From the NCBI GenBank assembly GCA_030151665.1, contig JASLDB010000205.1:1-18627 (forward strand): a stretch of DNA of 18,627 nt. The letters run 5' to 3'. This DNA comes from Neisseriaceae bacterium (GTDB lineage: Bacteria > Pseudomonadota > Gammaproteobacteria > Burkholderiales > Neisseriaceae). The notes below the pieces were generated by a model. That model was not told the DNA's origin and made no database searches. It saw only the letters and a list, made by a program, of their open reading frames with translations. Positions 6,859 through 14,129 of this stretch are shown here, in pieces (within the stretch, counting starts at the first letter, position 1; each line of letters begins with the position of its first letter). The position numbers and the translations under genes are program-made.

Positions 6859-8271
6859 TTATAAGAAGAAAATGAGCGATTGCAAAATAAAGAGTGGTAC
6901 CAAAATGGCAAATGACCATGCCATGTAACCAAAGAAACTAGGCATTTTAATATTGCGTTGCTCCGCAATGGCTTTGACCATGAAGTTAGGTGCATTACCA
7001 ATGTAAGTCAATGCGCCCATAAATACAGAACCCATGGACACTGCCAACAAGGTGTTGCTCATGGTTGTCATTAAATGAACGGGGTCACCTGATGCCATGT
7101 TAAAGAAGACTAGGTAGGTCGGGGCATTGTCTAAGAAGCCAGATAACATGCCACTCATCCAAAAATACATGATGTTAATCGGCTCGCCCGCTTCATTGTG
7201 CACCATTTGAATAAGCGGTTTAAAGTGACCTGCTTCACCCACTTGTAAAATAGCAATCACAGGGCTGATGGTAATGAAAATACCAATAAATAATTTGCCC
7301 ACTTCTTTAATGGGATCAAAGTTAAATTCATTGCCACTTCGAACTTGTTTTGGGGTGATTTGCATGGACACCATGGTTACCGCAATAAAGATGACATCTC
7401 GCACAATGGCTTCTAGGGATACTTCTGTGCCCAAGATATCAAAACTCACATTTGATTTCCAAATGCCTGACATTAATACCGCCGCAATAATAGCCAATAA
7501 TAAAACGAAATTGGCTTTACCAAAGATTTGTAATTTCTCACCTGTTTTTTTATTGGTGGGTTTATTAATGATGTCTGTATTTTCTTTTTGCCAAAAATGG
7601 CGATCAATAAAGTAAAACACAGTGAGCAAAATAGCGGCATTCATTAAAATGGGCAAGAACATGTGTTTGACTGTCCACATGAAGTCCACGCCTTTTAAGA
7701 ATCCTAAGAATAGGGGTGGATCACCCAGTGGTGTTAAACCACCACCAATATTCGCCACCAAGAAAATAAAGAATACCACCACGTGCACACGGTGCTGGCG
7801 ACCATCATTGGCTTTAAGTAGTGGGCGAATTAGGAGCATGGCAGCGCCAGTGGTGCCCATGAGAGACGCCAAGACGGTGCCAATGGCCAAAATAATGGTA
7901 TTCATTTTGGCACTGCCTTTTAAGTTGCCCCAAACCAAAATACCACCAGAAACAGTAAACAGTGCCAAAAGCAATAAGATAAAAGGGATGTACTCACCAA
8001 TTAAGGCATGGGCAACAGTGTGGATGGATTCTTCCATGCCATAGACGATGGTAAATGGCACCAAAAAGGCAGCTGTCCACAGGGCGATAATTTTGCCAAA
8101 ATGGTGATGCCAAATGGTCGGAATCAGTAGTGGACAAAGGGCAATGGACAATAAAATTAGTACAAATGGTAAACCCCATAATAAACTGGCATCTGCTGCA
8201 TTAAACGAGCCACTGGCATGGGCCAATGTGGGTAAAGCAACAAAAGGCAGTGCGGCCATGAGACGGCGCAT
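6859..8271 (-). CDS. nhaD: NhaD-like sodium:proton antiporter (ion transporter superfamily)
   Basis: Polytopic inner-membrane transporter of 470 aa with about 12 hydrophobic segments. It is expected to exchange Na+ (or Li+) for protons. Sequence like GTTGAAMLLIRPLL, GGGLTPLGDPPLFLGFL and the later GFLDNAPTYLVFFN is typical of the NhaD / citrate-ion transporter superfamily; the two Pro/Asp or Asn-containing half-helix motifs indicate the usual inverted repeat. The start at 8271 was chosen because AAAGGAAATATT precedes it well and the first 22 residues (MRRLMAALPF to HASG) look like a cleavable signal, seen in several NhaD proteins. The longer frame up to 8349 has no ribosome binding site. It has its own terminator downstream, and the 272-bp gap upstream (8272-8543) holds only the gloA hairpin, with no further ORF that I can support. 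Ion specificity is inferred. Confidence 0.82.
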   Translation of the reverse strand: MRRLMAALPFVALPTLAHASGSFNAADASLLWGLPFVLILLSIALCPLLIPTIWHHHFGKIIALWTAAFLVPFTIVYGMEESIHTVAHALIGEYIPFILLLLALFTVSGGILVWGNLKGSAKMNTIILAIGTVLASLMGTTGAAMLLIRPLLKANDGRQHRVHVVVFFIFLVANIGGGLTPLGDPPLFLGFLKGVDFMWTVKHMFLPILMNAAILLTVFYFIDRHFWQKENTDIINKPTNKKTGEKLQIFGKANFVLLLAIIAAVLMSGIWKSNVSFDILGTEVSLEAIVRDVIFIAVTMVSMQITPKQVRSGNEFNFDPIKEVGKLFIGIFITISPVIAILQVGEAGHFKPLIQMVHNEAGEPINIMYFWMSGMLSGFLDNAPTYLVFFNMASGDPVHLMTTMSNTLLAVSMGSVFMGALTYIGNAPNFMVKAIAEQRNIKMPSFFGYMAWSFAILVPLFILQSLIFFL

Positions 8272-8495
8272 AATATTTCCTTTTTCTATTTCTATTACAG
8301 CTTTTGTATTGGGCTGCATTTTGGTTTGAAATGTTATTGTTGTTATCATTGTGTTTCGACACGGAAAATAGCCAACTTGTGATTGATTTTTGACCGTGGA
8401 TTGATAAATTATGCTTTAGTTTAAAGTATTTACCACTTAAATTCCAGCTTTTGTACAGCTAAAAAACAGATTGTAGGACACGAAAACAGCAATAA

Positions 8496-8530
8496 GCAGT
8501 CGGTTTATTTGATTATCATGAACCGACTGC
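8496..8530 (-). terminator. Hairpin after gloA, probable terminator
   Basis: Perfect 10-bp arms GCAGTCGGTT (8496-8505) and AACCGACTGC (8521-8530) with a 15-nt loop, 14 bp past the gloA stop. The tail on the minus strand (TTATTGCTG) is poor in T, and the long loop is unusual, so it may be a weak terminator or a processing or stability hairpin. Confidence 0.65.
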
Positions 8531-8543
8531 GGTGATAACAAAT

Positions 8544-8939
8544 TTAGTCGTTACCCGAATTTTTTTGGATGAATTCGATTTTGTAACCATTAGGGTCTTC
8601 TACAAAGGCAATAACGGTGGTGCCATGTGCCATAGGGCCTGCTTCACGAACAACTTTACCACCCTTAGCACGAACCAAATCACATGCTTGGTAAGCATCG
8701 TCAACTTCAACGGCAATGTGCCCATAAGCTGTACCCAAGTCATATTCAGTCGTATCCCAATTGTGGGTGAGTTCTAAGACGGTATTATTGATTTCGTCAC
8801 CATAACCGATAAATGCCAAGGTGAATCGGCCTGTGGGGTAGTCATTTTTGCGCAATAATTTCATGCCCAAAACATCTTGGTAAAAAGACAATGATTGTTC
8901 TAGGTTGCCAACACGTAGCATGGTGTGGAGTAATCGCAT
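8544..8939 (-). CDS. gloA: Lactoylglutathione lyase (glyoxalase I)
   Basis: Converts the hemithioacetal of methylglyoxal and glutathione to S-lactoylglutathione, the first step of methylglyoxal detoxification in the cytosol. At 131 aa it is close to E. coli GloA (135). All four metal ligands sit at the E. coli positions: His5, Glu56, His74 and Glu122. The paired betaalphabetabetabeta modules are evident, and there is no insertion typical of the Zn-type enzyme, so a Ni-type enzyme is likely. The ATG is preceded by AAAGGAC. It lies 38 bp downstream of plsC on the same strand and is followed by a hairpin. Confidence 0.95.
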   Translation of the reverse strand: MRLLHTMLRVGNLEQSLSFYQDVLGMKLLRKNDYPTGRFTLAFIGYGDEINNTVLELTHNWDTTEYDLGTAYGHIAVEVDDAYQACDLVRAKGGKVVREAGPMAHGTTVIAFVEDPNGYKIEFIQKNSGND

Positions 8940-8977
8940 GATTTGTCCTTTTTGAGGTTTTGAAAAGTAGGAACGGG

Positions 8978-9736
8978 TTATGCCCGCTCTTCGTGATCAT
9001 CTAAAATGGGTTTGGCTGCAAAAGGGCCTTGGCCTTGAATCAATGCTTGTTGACTTTCAATCCATGTTTCACATGTTTGCATTAAAACTTCAGGGCCACC
9101 CAATTGATATGAAATGGTAGGGCCAATGACCACATCAATGGTACCTGGGTATTTTAAAAATGAGTTTTTGGGCCAGAACTCGCCACTATTGAGAGCAACA
9201 GGGACAATATTCATTTCCAATTGTTTGGCCATGCGTGCAGCACCCAGTTTGTAGCGACCACGTAAACCCGGTTTTATGCGGGTGCCTTCTGGAAAAATAG
9301 TAATCCAATACCCATCATTCTTGCGATCTAAGCCTTGGGTTAATATCTGCTGTGCTGCTTTATTGCGATTGTTGCGGTCAATGCCGATGGTTTTAATCAT
9401 CCACAATGCCCAGCCAAAAATGGGAATCAAAAATAAAGAGCGTTTGGCCACAAAAACCTGTGCAGGGAATATTTTTTGTAAGGCCAAGGTTTCCCAACCT
9501 GATTGGTGTTTGCTACAAATAATACTGGGTGTGTTTGGGATATTTTCTATGCCTTTGACCCGATAATGCAAACCCACGATATGGGACAATAAATCGGCAT
9601 TGCAACTTGCCCAAAAAGTGCATAAGCGGTGGGTGATTCGCCGAGATATTGCGATACTGGCAACAATAATGGGAAATAAGACAATGCTAAAAATCGATAA
9701 AATGAACCAATAAATAATATTGCGTAACCAAATCAT
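8978..9736 (-). CDS. plsC: 1-acylglycerol-3-phosphate O-acyltransferase (PlsC family)
   Basis: Inner-membrane acyltransferase of 252 aa that acylates lysophosphatidic acid to phosphatidic acid. A hydrophobic N-terminal segment (about 6-30) anchors it. Motif I is SKHQSGWET (75-83), an HX4E version (His77, Glu82) of the usual HX4D. The acceptor-binding motif FPEGTR is at 148-153, and a VPVALNSGEFWP segment follows. The HX4E form with KHQS-WE is, from memory, normal for Neisseria and other betaproteobacterial NlaA-like PlsC proteins, so it is not a sign of inactivity. The start overlaps the gmhB stop by ATGA, so the two are translationally coupled. Neisseria carries the same gmhB-plsC arrangement, as far as I recall. 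Confidence 0.9.
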   Translation of the reverse strand: MIWLRNIIYWFILSIFSIVLFPIIVASIAISRRITHRLCTFWASCNADLLSHIVGLHYRVKGIENIPNTPSIICSKHQSGWETLALQKIFPAQVFVAKRSLFLIPIFGWALWMIKTIGIDRNNRNKAAQQILTQGLDRKNDGYWITIFPEGTRIKPGLRGRYKLGAARMAKQLEMNIVPVALNSGEFWPKNSFLKYPGTIDVVIGPTISYQLGGPEVLMQTCETWIESQQALIQGQGPFAAKPILDDHEERA

Positions 9737-10305
9737 GATTTCTCCTCGGTTACTGCTGCAGTATTTTGGGTAATGTGTTTGGCAAAATCCATTAAATTAT
9801 CAAAAATTTGGGTGTGTTCAGGCAGATCATCTGCACTTTGAGACAAAGTTTTTTTGCCCTTGCCGGTTAAAACCAAAATAGGGCGACCGCCAACGGCTTC
9901 GATGGCTTGCAAGTCACGTAAGCTATCGCCCACCATATAAGTTTTGGCTGCTTGGGCTGCAGAAAAACGATTGAGAATATCCAATACCATGCCAGGTTGT
10001 GGTTTGCGACAAGTACAATTATCATCATTCATGTGTGGACAGAACCAAATGCCTTCAATTTCACCACCTGCCTGTTGAACCAAACGGTGCATTTTGGCGT
10101 GCATGCTATTTAAGTCTTGCATGGTAAAATAGCCGCGACCAATGCCTGATTGGTTGGTGGCAACCACCACGGTGTAATCGGCTTGGGTAAGCAGGGCAAT
10201 GGCATCCATGCTTTCTGGCAAGGCTTCCCATTCTTCCACTGACTTAACAAAATCATCGCGATCTTTGTTAATGACACCATCACGGTCAAGAATGATTAAT
10301 TTCAT
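9733..10305 (-). CDS. gmhB: D-glycero-beta-D-manno-heptose 1,7-bisphosphate 7-phosphatase
   Basis: HAD-superfamily phosphatase of 190 aa that removes the C7 phosphate of heptose bisphosphate on the way to ADP-heptose for the LPS/LOS inner core. It begins MKLIILDRDGVIN, with nucleophile Asp7 and acid/base Asp9. The zinc site CPH-N-CTC (Cys89, His91, Cys97, Cys99), Lys101 in CRKPQPGM, and GDSLRD (126-131) complete the GmhB signature. The start at 10305 is supported by AAAGGA 7 nt upstream and by alignment; the open frame extends 16 codons further without support. It lies 17 bp after the unknown 148-aa gene and overlaps plsC by 4 bp, forming a small operon. Confidence 0.94.
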   Translation of the reverse strand: MKLIILDRDGVINKDRDDFVKSVEEWEALPESMDAIALLTQADYTVVVATNQSGIGRGYFTMQDLNSMHAKMHRLVQQAGGEIEGIWFCPHMNDDNCTCRKPQPGMVLDILNRFSAAQAAKTYMVGDSLRDLQAIEAVGGRPILVLTGKGKKTLSQSADDLPEHTQIFDNLMDFAKHITQNTAAVTEEKS

Positions 10306-10322
10306 TGTGCATCCTTTGCCAA

Positions 10323-10769
10323 TTAGTCTTTGATGCTCAAGGTTTGGTACCAAGCATCAAAGGCACGGTTAAAAACAGGGGCGAGTTTATCATAATTTTC
10401 CCAGCTGTCTTCAGTATGGTATAGCGATAATGCTTCATCAACACACAAGGTATTTTCATAATCACTGATAAAATCGCCATAGCCTTCTTCTTCATCTTCG
10501 TAGTAAAACGCAGCAAAGCGTTCTCCTAATGGATTGAAAAAGTTCAATTGCAATTGTTGACCCAAATAATTTTCGACACAGGCTTTGCCTGTCATTTGGC
10601 GGTTTTTGATTGCCGTGATGTGATGGGCCATTTCTGTTGCAATTTGCGGGTGTATTAAATTGCGATTCACCGCCCAAGCCCAAAAAAATCCCATGTGATT
10701 TAAGGCATTTTCTTTGGGTAAGTCGCTAGGATAGTCTTCTTCTGTGTGCCAGTCGATGTGATCAATCAT
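10323..10769 (-). CDS. Hypothetical acidic protein (148 aa), unknown function
   Basis: Soluble acidic protein starting MIDHIDWHTEEDYPSDLPKE and continuing NALNHMGFFWAWAVNRNL (21-38), then an acidic run EDEEEGYGDF (91-100) and a Trp/Tyr-rich C-terminus. I see no signal peptide, membrane helix or catalytic motif that I can name. The DYP-DLP-ENA-HMG-F-AWA start resembles a group of uncharacterised small bacterial proteins I recall only vaguely, so no domain is claimed. The ATG at 10769 has AAGGA 6 nt upstream and begins just past the ribBA terminator, so a longer frame into ribBA is unlikely to be used. It precedes gmhB by 17 bp and is probably transcribed with gmhB-plsC, or by read-through from ribBA. 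Confidence 0.78.
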   Translation of the reverse strand: MIDHIDWHTEEDYPSDLPKENALNHMGFFWAWAVNRNLIHPQIATEMAHHITAIKNRQMTGKACVENYLGQQLQLNFFNPLGERFAAFYYEDEEEGYGDFISDYENTLCVDEALSLYHTEDSWENYDKLAPVFNRAFDAWYQTLSIKD

Positions 10770-10780
10770 GTCATATCCTT

Positions 10781-10820
10781 TTAAAAATAAAAGCTGCCCA
10801 ACGCTGCGGCAGCTTGAACC
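10781..10820 (-). terminator. Terminator after ribBA
   Basis: Arms AAGCTGCC (10791-10798) and GGCAGCTT (10808-10815) with a 9-nt loop. On the minus strand the stem is followed by TTATTTTTAAAAGG. It ends the ppx-corA-thioesterase-ribE-ribBA unit and lies directly upstream of the ribosome binding site of the 148-aa gene, so leaky termination would feed that gene. Confidence 0.85.
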
Positions 10821-10832
10821 ATCTGAAATCAA

Positions 10833-11924
10833 TTAAGCCTTAGGACTTTCTTTAAATCCCAATACCTCAATGCCAAAACCAGTTAGGCCTGATAAGGCAG
10901 AAGATTTACCCAAAACACGCATTTTTTTAATGTTTAAATGTGCCAAAATTTGAGCGCCAATGCCATATGTTTTGCTGTCCCATTTAGGTGCTTGATTAGC
11001 ACCTTTGGGTAAGGCTCGTTCCAATAGGCTAGCACCACATTCTGGACGATGCAATAAAATAGCGACACCTGCATCGGCAGCTTGGATGGCTTCTAGTGCT
11101 TGGGGTACTGTCCATGAATGGGCGGTATTGGGGGCAATGAAATCCATCACGCTTAATGGCTCATGAACACGCACCAATACTTCTTTGTCTTCTGTTAATT
11201 CACCTTTAACCAAGGCCAAATGGGTTTCACCAGATAATTTGTCCACATAAATGTATTGGTCAAAATCACCCCATGGGGTGTGGACAACGTGGTGCCCCAT
11301 GTCTTCAATTAAACTTTCTGTACGGCTGCGGTACTCGATTAAATCAGCAATGGTACCGATTTTAATTTGGTGCTCTGCGGCAAATTTTTCTAATTCAGGC
11401 ATGCGTGCCATGGTGCCATCATCATTGATGATTTCACAAATCACACCAGCAGGCGTCAGACCAGCCATAACCGATAAGTCTACACTGGCTTCAGTGTGGC
11501 CTGCACGAACCAATACACCGCCATCTTGTGCGCGCAATGGGAAAATGTGTCCAGGTTGCACAATATCTTCAGCTTTGGCTGTTGGTGAAACGGCTGTTTG
11601 AATGGTGTGTGAACGGTCGGCTGCTGAAATGCCGGTGCTAATACCATTTCGTGCTTCAATGGATGTGGTGAAGTTGGTGCCGTGGCGGGCGCCATTTTGT
11701 TGAGTCATCATGGGGATGCCTAAGCGATCCACCATGGCATTGCTCATGGGTAAGCACACCAAGCCACGAGCATGTTTAATCATGAAATTAATGGCTTCAG
11801 GGGTTACAAACTGAGCGGCCATAACCAAGTCGCCTTCGTTTTCGCGGTCTTCTGCATCAGTTAAAATAACCATTTTGCCAGCTTTAATGTCGGCAATGAT
11901 TTCAGGGATGGTAGCAATCGCCAT
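10833..11924 (-). CDS. ribBA: 3,4-dihydroxy-2-butanone 4-phosphate synthase with degenerate GTP cyclohydrolase II domain
   Basis: Riboflavin synthesis protein of 363 aa. The N-terminal RibB domain (1-200) is intact. It has the acidic loop EDRENEGD (25-32), the GHIFPLRA segment (125-132) and RAGHTEAS (140-147), so it should make dihydroxybutanone phosphate from ribulose 5-phosphate. The C-terminal RibA-like domain (about 205-358) keeps the fold and the YGIGAQIL and GFGIEVLG motifs. It lacks the zinc-binding Cys cluster and the RGIGL catalytic stretch of real GTP cyclohydrolase II. It is therefore probably a single-function RibB, and a separate ribA is expected elsewhere. Such degenerate fusions are known in proteobacteria. 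ribE lies 26 bp upstream, and a terminator follows. Confidence 0.9.
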   Translation of the reverse strand: MAIATIPEIIADIKAGKMVILTDAEDRENEGDLVMAAQFVTPEAINFMIKHARGLVCLPMSNAMVDRLGIPMMTQQNGARHGTNFTTSIEARNGISTGISAADRSHTIQTAVSPTAKAEDIVQPGHIFPLRAQDGGVLVRAGHTEASVDLSVMAGLTPAGVICEIINDDGTMARMPELEKFAAEHQIKIGTIADLIEYRSRTESLIEDMGHHVVHTPWGDFDQYIYVDKLSGETHLALVKGELTEDKEVLVRVHEPLSVMDFIAPNTAHSWTVPQALEAIQAADAGVAILLHRPECGASLLERALPKGANQAPKWDSKTYGIGAQILAHLNIKKMRVLGKSSALSGLTGFGIEVLGFKESPKA

Positions 11925-11950
11925 GTTATTCTCTTCTTTCTGTCTTGCTT

Positions 11951-12568
11951 TTATGCCAACTGTTGTTTGGTCAATACACGGTGCACTGTATCAACAATGG
12001 CCTGTGTTTGCGGATCAAGTTCAACATTGATGGCGTCACCCACTTGGCAAGTACCAAACAATGTTCGACTTAGGGTTTCTGGGATTAAGTGCACATTAAA
12101 TTCTTGGTCTGTGACTTTGGCAATGGTTAGGCTACAGCCATTTAAACCAACAAACCCTTTGTCTAGTATATAGGGGCGAATGGCATTATTTAAAGCGAAC
12201 CAAATGGTGCGATTATCACCTTCACTGTCAATGCGGCTAATGGTGGTGGTGCACATAATGTGACCACTCATTAAATGACCGCCAATTTCATCACCAAATT
12301 TGGCAGCGCGTTCTAAGTTAATGGCAGAGCCTACGGTTAATTGCCCTAAATTGGTTAAGGCCAAGGTACTGTCGATTAAGTCAAAACTAACCTGTTGACC
12401 TTTTATTTCGGTGATGGTTAGGCAGCAGCCATTGTTGGCAACAGAGGCGCCAATTTGCAAATCATTGGCCATTTCAATCGGCAGTGTCACCACATGGGTG
12501 CGAACGCCGTTGTATTTGTCTTCGATGGCACTTAATGTGCCCATGCCTTGTACGATTCCAGTAAACAT
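11951..12568 (-). CDS. ribE: Riboflavin synthase, alpha subunit
   Basis: Joins two molecules of 6,7-dimethyl-8-ribityllumazine to give riboflavin. The protein is 205 aa (usual ~210) and contains the two tandem lumazine-binding barrels. The first starts MFTGIVQGMG and has NNGCCLTI (45-52); GGHLMSGH (96-103) begins the second, with LNGCSLTI at 142-149. The start is 5 bp after the thioesterase stop and 26 bp before ribBA on the transcript, so it sits in the middle of an operon. I see no room for an FMN riboswitch directly before it, so regulation would act at the operon head or on an unlinked rib gene. The symbol follows the ribE convention (called ribC in some E. coli literature). Confidence 0.95.
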   Translation of the reverse strand: MFTGIVQGMGTLSAIEDKYNGVRTHVVTLPIEMANDLQIGASVANNGCCLTITEIKGQQVSFDLIDSTLALTNLGQLTVGSAINLERAAKFGDEIGGHLMSGHIMCTTTISRIDSEGDNRTIWFALNNAIRPYILDKGFVGLNGCSLTIAKVTDQEFNVHLIPETLSRTLFGTCQVGDAINVELDPQTQAIVDTVHRVLTKQQLA

Positions 12569-12573
12569 AGTGT

Positions 12574-13080
12574 TTATAATCCATCACAAGAAGGTGTTGC
12601 TTGGTCAGCAGCAATGCTTAAGAGTTTACGTTGTTGTGCAGCATTGGCACGACAACGTTGTAAATTGGTGGTTAATTCCAATGCTGGAACAGCCACAGGT
12701 TTGCCTTCGTGCATGGCAACCATGGTGAAGTAGCAACTGTTGGTGTGACGCACTTGACGGGTTTGGATGTTTTGGGCTTCTACACGGATACCCACTTCCA
12801 TGGAGGTGCGACCTGTGTGATTAACTGATGCCAAAAACGTGACCAACTCACCCACATAAATGGGTTCTTTGAATAAAACTTTATCCACAGAAACGGTTAC
12901 GGTGTAGTAGCCACAGTAGCGGCTAGCACAGGCATAAGCCACTTGATCCAATAATTTTAATAAATCACCGCCATGCACATTGCCTGAAAAATTAGCCATG
13001 TCGGGGGTCATGAGGACTGACATGGAAAGTTCATGTTGTGGTGCATTGGCAGTCAGTGCCAAACGTTCTTGTTCTGTCAT
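12574..13080 (-). CDS. Hotdog-fold acyl-CoA thioesterase
   Basis: Acyl-CoA thioester hydrolase of 168 aa in the YciA/BFIT-like hotdog family, hydrolysing acyl-CoA to free acid and CoA in the cytosol. The family core is ANFSGNVHGGDLLKLLDQ (29-46), with the helix Asp45 expected to be catalytic. VSVDKVLFKEP (64-73) and TNSCYFTMVA (113-122) also match. It closely resembles, from memory, a Neisseria thioesterase. The start at 13080 was chosen because the protein then aligns with the family; the frame runs 36 codons further into corA. The site before it is only AAAAGAA. It lies 17 bp after corA and 5 bp before ribE, so it is part of the five-gene unit; no functional link to riboflavin is evident. 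Substrate length unknown. Confidence 0.88.
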   Translation of the reverse strand: MTEQERLALTANAPQHELSMSVLMTPDMANFSGNVHGGDLLKLLDQVAYACASRYCGYYTVTVSVDKVLFKEPIYVGELVTFLASVNHTGRTSMEVGIRVEAQNIQTRQVRHTNSCYFTMVAMHEGKPVAVPALELTTNLQRCRANAAQQRKLLSIAADQATPSCDGL

Positions 13081-13097
13081 GTTCTTTTCTATCTTAA

Positions 13098-14129
13098 CTA
13101 TAGCCAGCGTTGCTTGGTGAAGAATTTTAATAAAATCCCAGCAATCAAGACCATGATGAATAAAACGGCATAATAACCATAATGCCAATTGAGTTCAGGC
13201 ATATTGGTAAAATTCATGCCGTAGATGCTAGAAATCAGCGTTAATGGCATAAATATTATCGTAATCACGGTCAGAATGCGCATTTGTTTATTCAATTGAT
13301 TGGATTGATAAGATAAATAAACATCCATCATGCTTAAAATCATCTCGCGAGAAGCATCCAAAACCTCCATTACTTGCAATGTATGGTCGTATACATCGCG
13401 TAAATACAATCGAGTTTCTTCTTGGAATAAATCAAAATCACCCCGAACCAATTGGTTAATGATTTCTCTTGTGGGCATGATGGTTCGTCGCAGTCGAGTG
13501 GTTTCATGTTTTAAACCGTGGATACGGCTTAAAACATGCTCTTCTTCTTGTGAGCCACTGCCAGTAAATAAGGCTTTGTCCAGTTGTTCTACTTTTTTGG
13601 CAAAGGTATCCATGGTGACAAAATAATCATCAACAACGGTATCGAGTAAAGCATAAGCCAAAAAATCGCTGCCTTTATTGGGCAATTGACCAATGCGTTC
13701 TAAAATTCGCGTGCGAATGCCATCAAAAAGGGTATTGCTGCGGTTTTGAAATGAAAACACAAAATTTTTACCGACAATAAAATACACTGCTTCACCTGAT
13801 AAGCCTGCTTTATCATAACGCAAAGCCCGACTGGCAATAAACACATATTGCTGATAACTTTCGATTTTGGGGCGTTGCTTATTATTGAGAATGTCTTCTT
13901 GTACCAAGGCGTGAATTTGATAAGGGGCTAATACTTTTTTCAATAATTCAGGATTTTTGATACCTGAAAAATGAAGCCACAATTTTTTATCTTCAGACAA
14001 GCTAGGCAGTTTTTCAATAATATTGTCATCGCTCAAATCAATACAGCTGCTTTGTGCAGAATGGTTGTCATAGCGGACAAGGTGTAAACTAGGTGCATTG
14101 TTATTGCCGATTTTTTTGTTGGGTTTCAT
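13098..14129 (-). CDS. corA: CorA family magnesium/divalent metal transporter
   Basis: Pentameric Mg2+ (also Co2+, Ni2+) channel of the inner membrane; 343 aa from the chosen start. A large cytoplasmic alpha/beta domain is followed by the long stalk helix (about 200-285). Two C-terminal transmembrane helices (286-303 and 317-336) are separated by the signature YGMN (Gly304-Met-Asn306) and the periplasmic loop TNMPELNWHYG. The basic end KFFTKQRWL is typical. I chose the ATG at 14129 because it overlaps the ppx stop as ATGA, implying coupling; the frame continues 15 codons into ppx. Pairing with exopolyphosphatase is sensible because polyphosphate binds Mg2+. Confidence 0.92.
   Translation of the reverse strand: MKPNKKIGNNNAPSLHLVRYDNHSAQSSCIDLSDDNIIEKLPSLSEDKKLWLHFSGIKNPELLKKVLAPYQIHALVQEDILNNKQRPKIESYQQYVFIASRALRYDKAGLSGEAVYFIVGKNFVFSFQNRSNTLFDGIRTRILERIGQLPNKGSDFLAYALLDTVVDDYFVTMDTFAKKVEQLDKALFTGSGSQEEEHVLSRIHGLKHETTRLRRTIMPTREIINQLVRGDFDLFQEETRLYLRDVYDHTLQVMEVLDASREMILSMMDVYLSYQSNQLNKQMRILTVITIIFMPLTLISSIYGMNFTNMPELNWHYGYYAVLFIMVLIAGILLKFFTKQRWL

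Noticed and set aside
6783..7001. N-terminal 70+ residue extension of the pseudouridine synthase overlapping the antiporter gene
   Set aside because: The extension reads antisense-free but out of frame through the antiporter 3' end and its terminator, lacks family similarity, and a good ribosome site lies before the inner ATG.
8272..8349. Longer antiporter start at 8349
   Set aside because: No ribosome binding site there, the extra 26 residues are hydrophilic and would bury the signal-like N-terminus; the inner ATG has AAAGGA.
8972..8990. CGGG-CATAA-CCCG stem at the plsC stop as a terminator
   Set aside because: Only four to five base pairs, overlaps the stop codon, and the following T tract is weak.
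9045..9150. Long plus-strand open frames across the minus-strand operons (for example in 7268-8044, 11251-11601, 14703-15023)
   Set aside because: They lie opposite strongly supported genes, have no family resemblance, and follow from codon bias of the real strand.
9491..9515. PlsC motif HX4E instead of HX4D as an inactivating change
   Set aside because: KHQS-WE with Glu is, as far as I recall, the normal form in betaproteobacterial NlaA/PlsC proteins.
12569..12573. FMN riboswitch before ribE
   Set aside because: Only 5 bp separate the thioesterase stop from the ribE start, and no RFN-like conserved pattern was seen in the flanking coding sequence.
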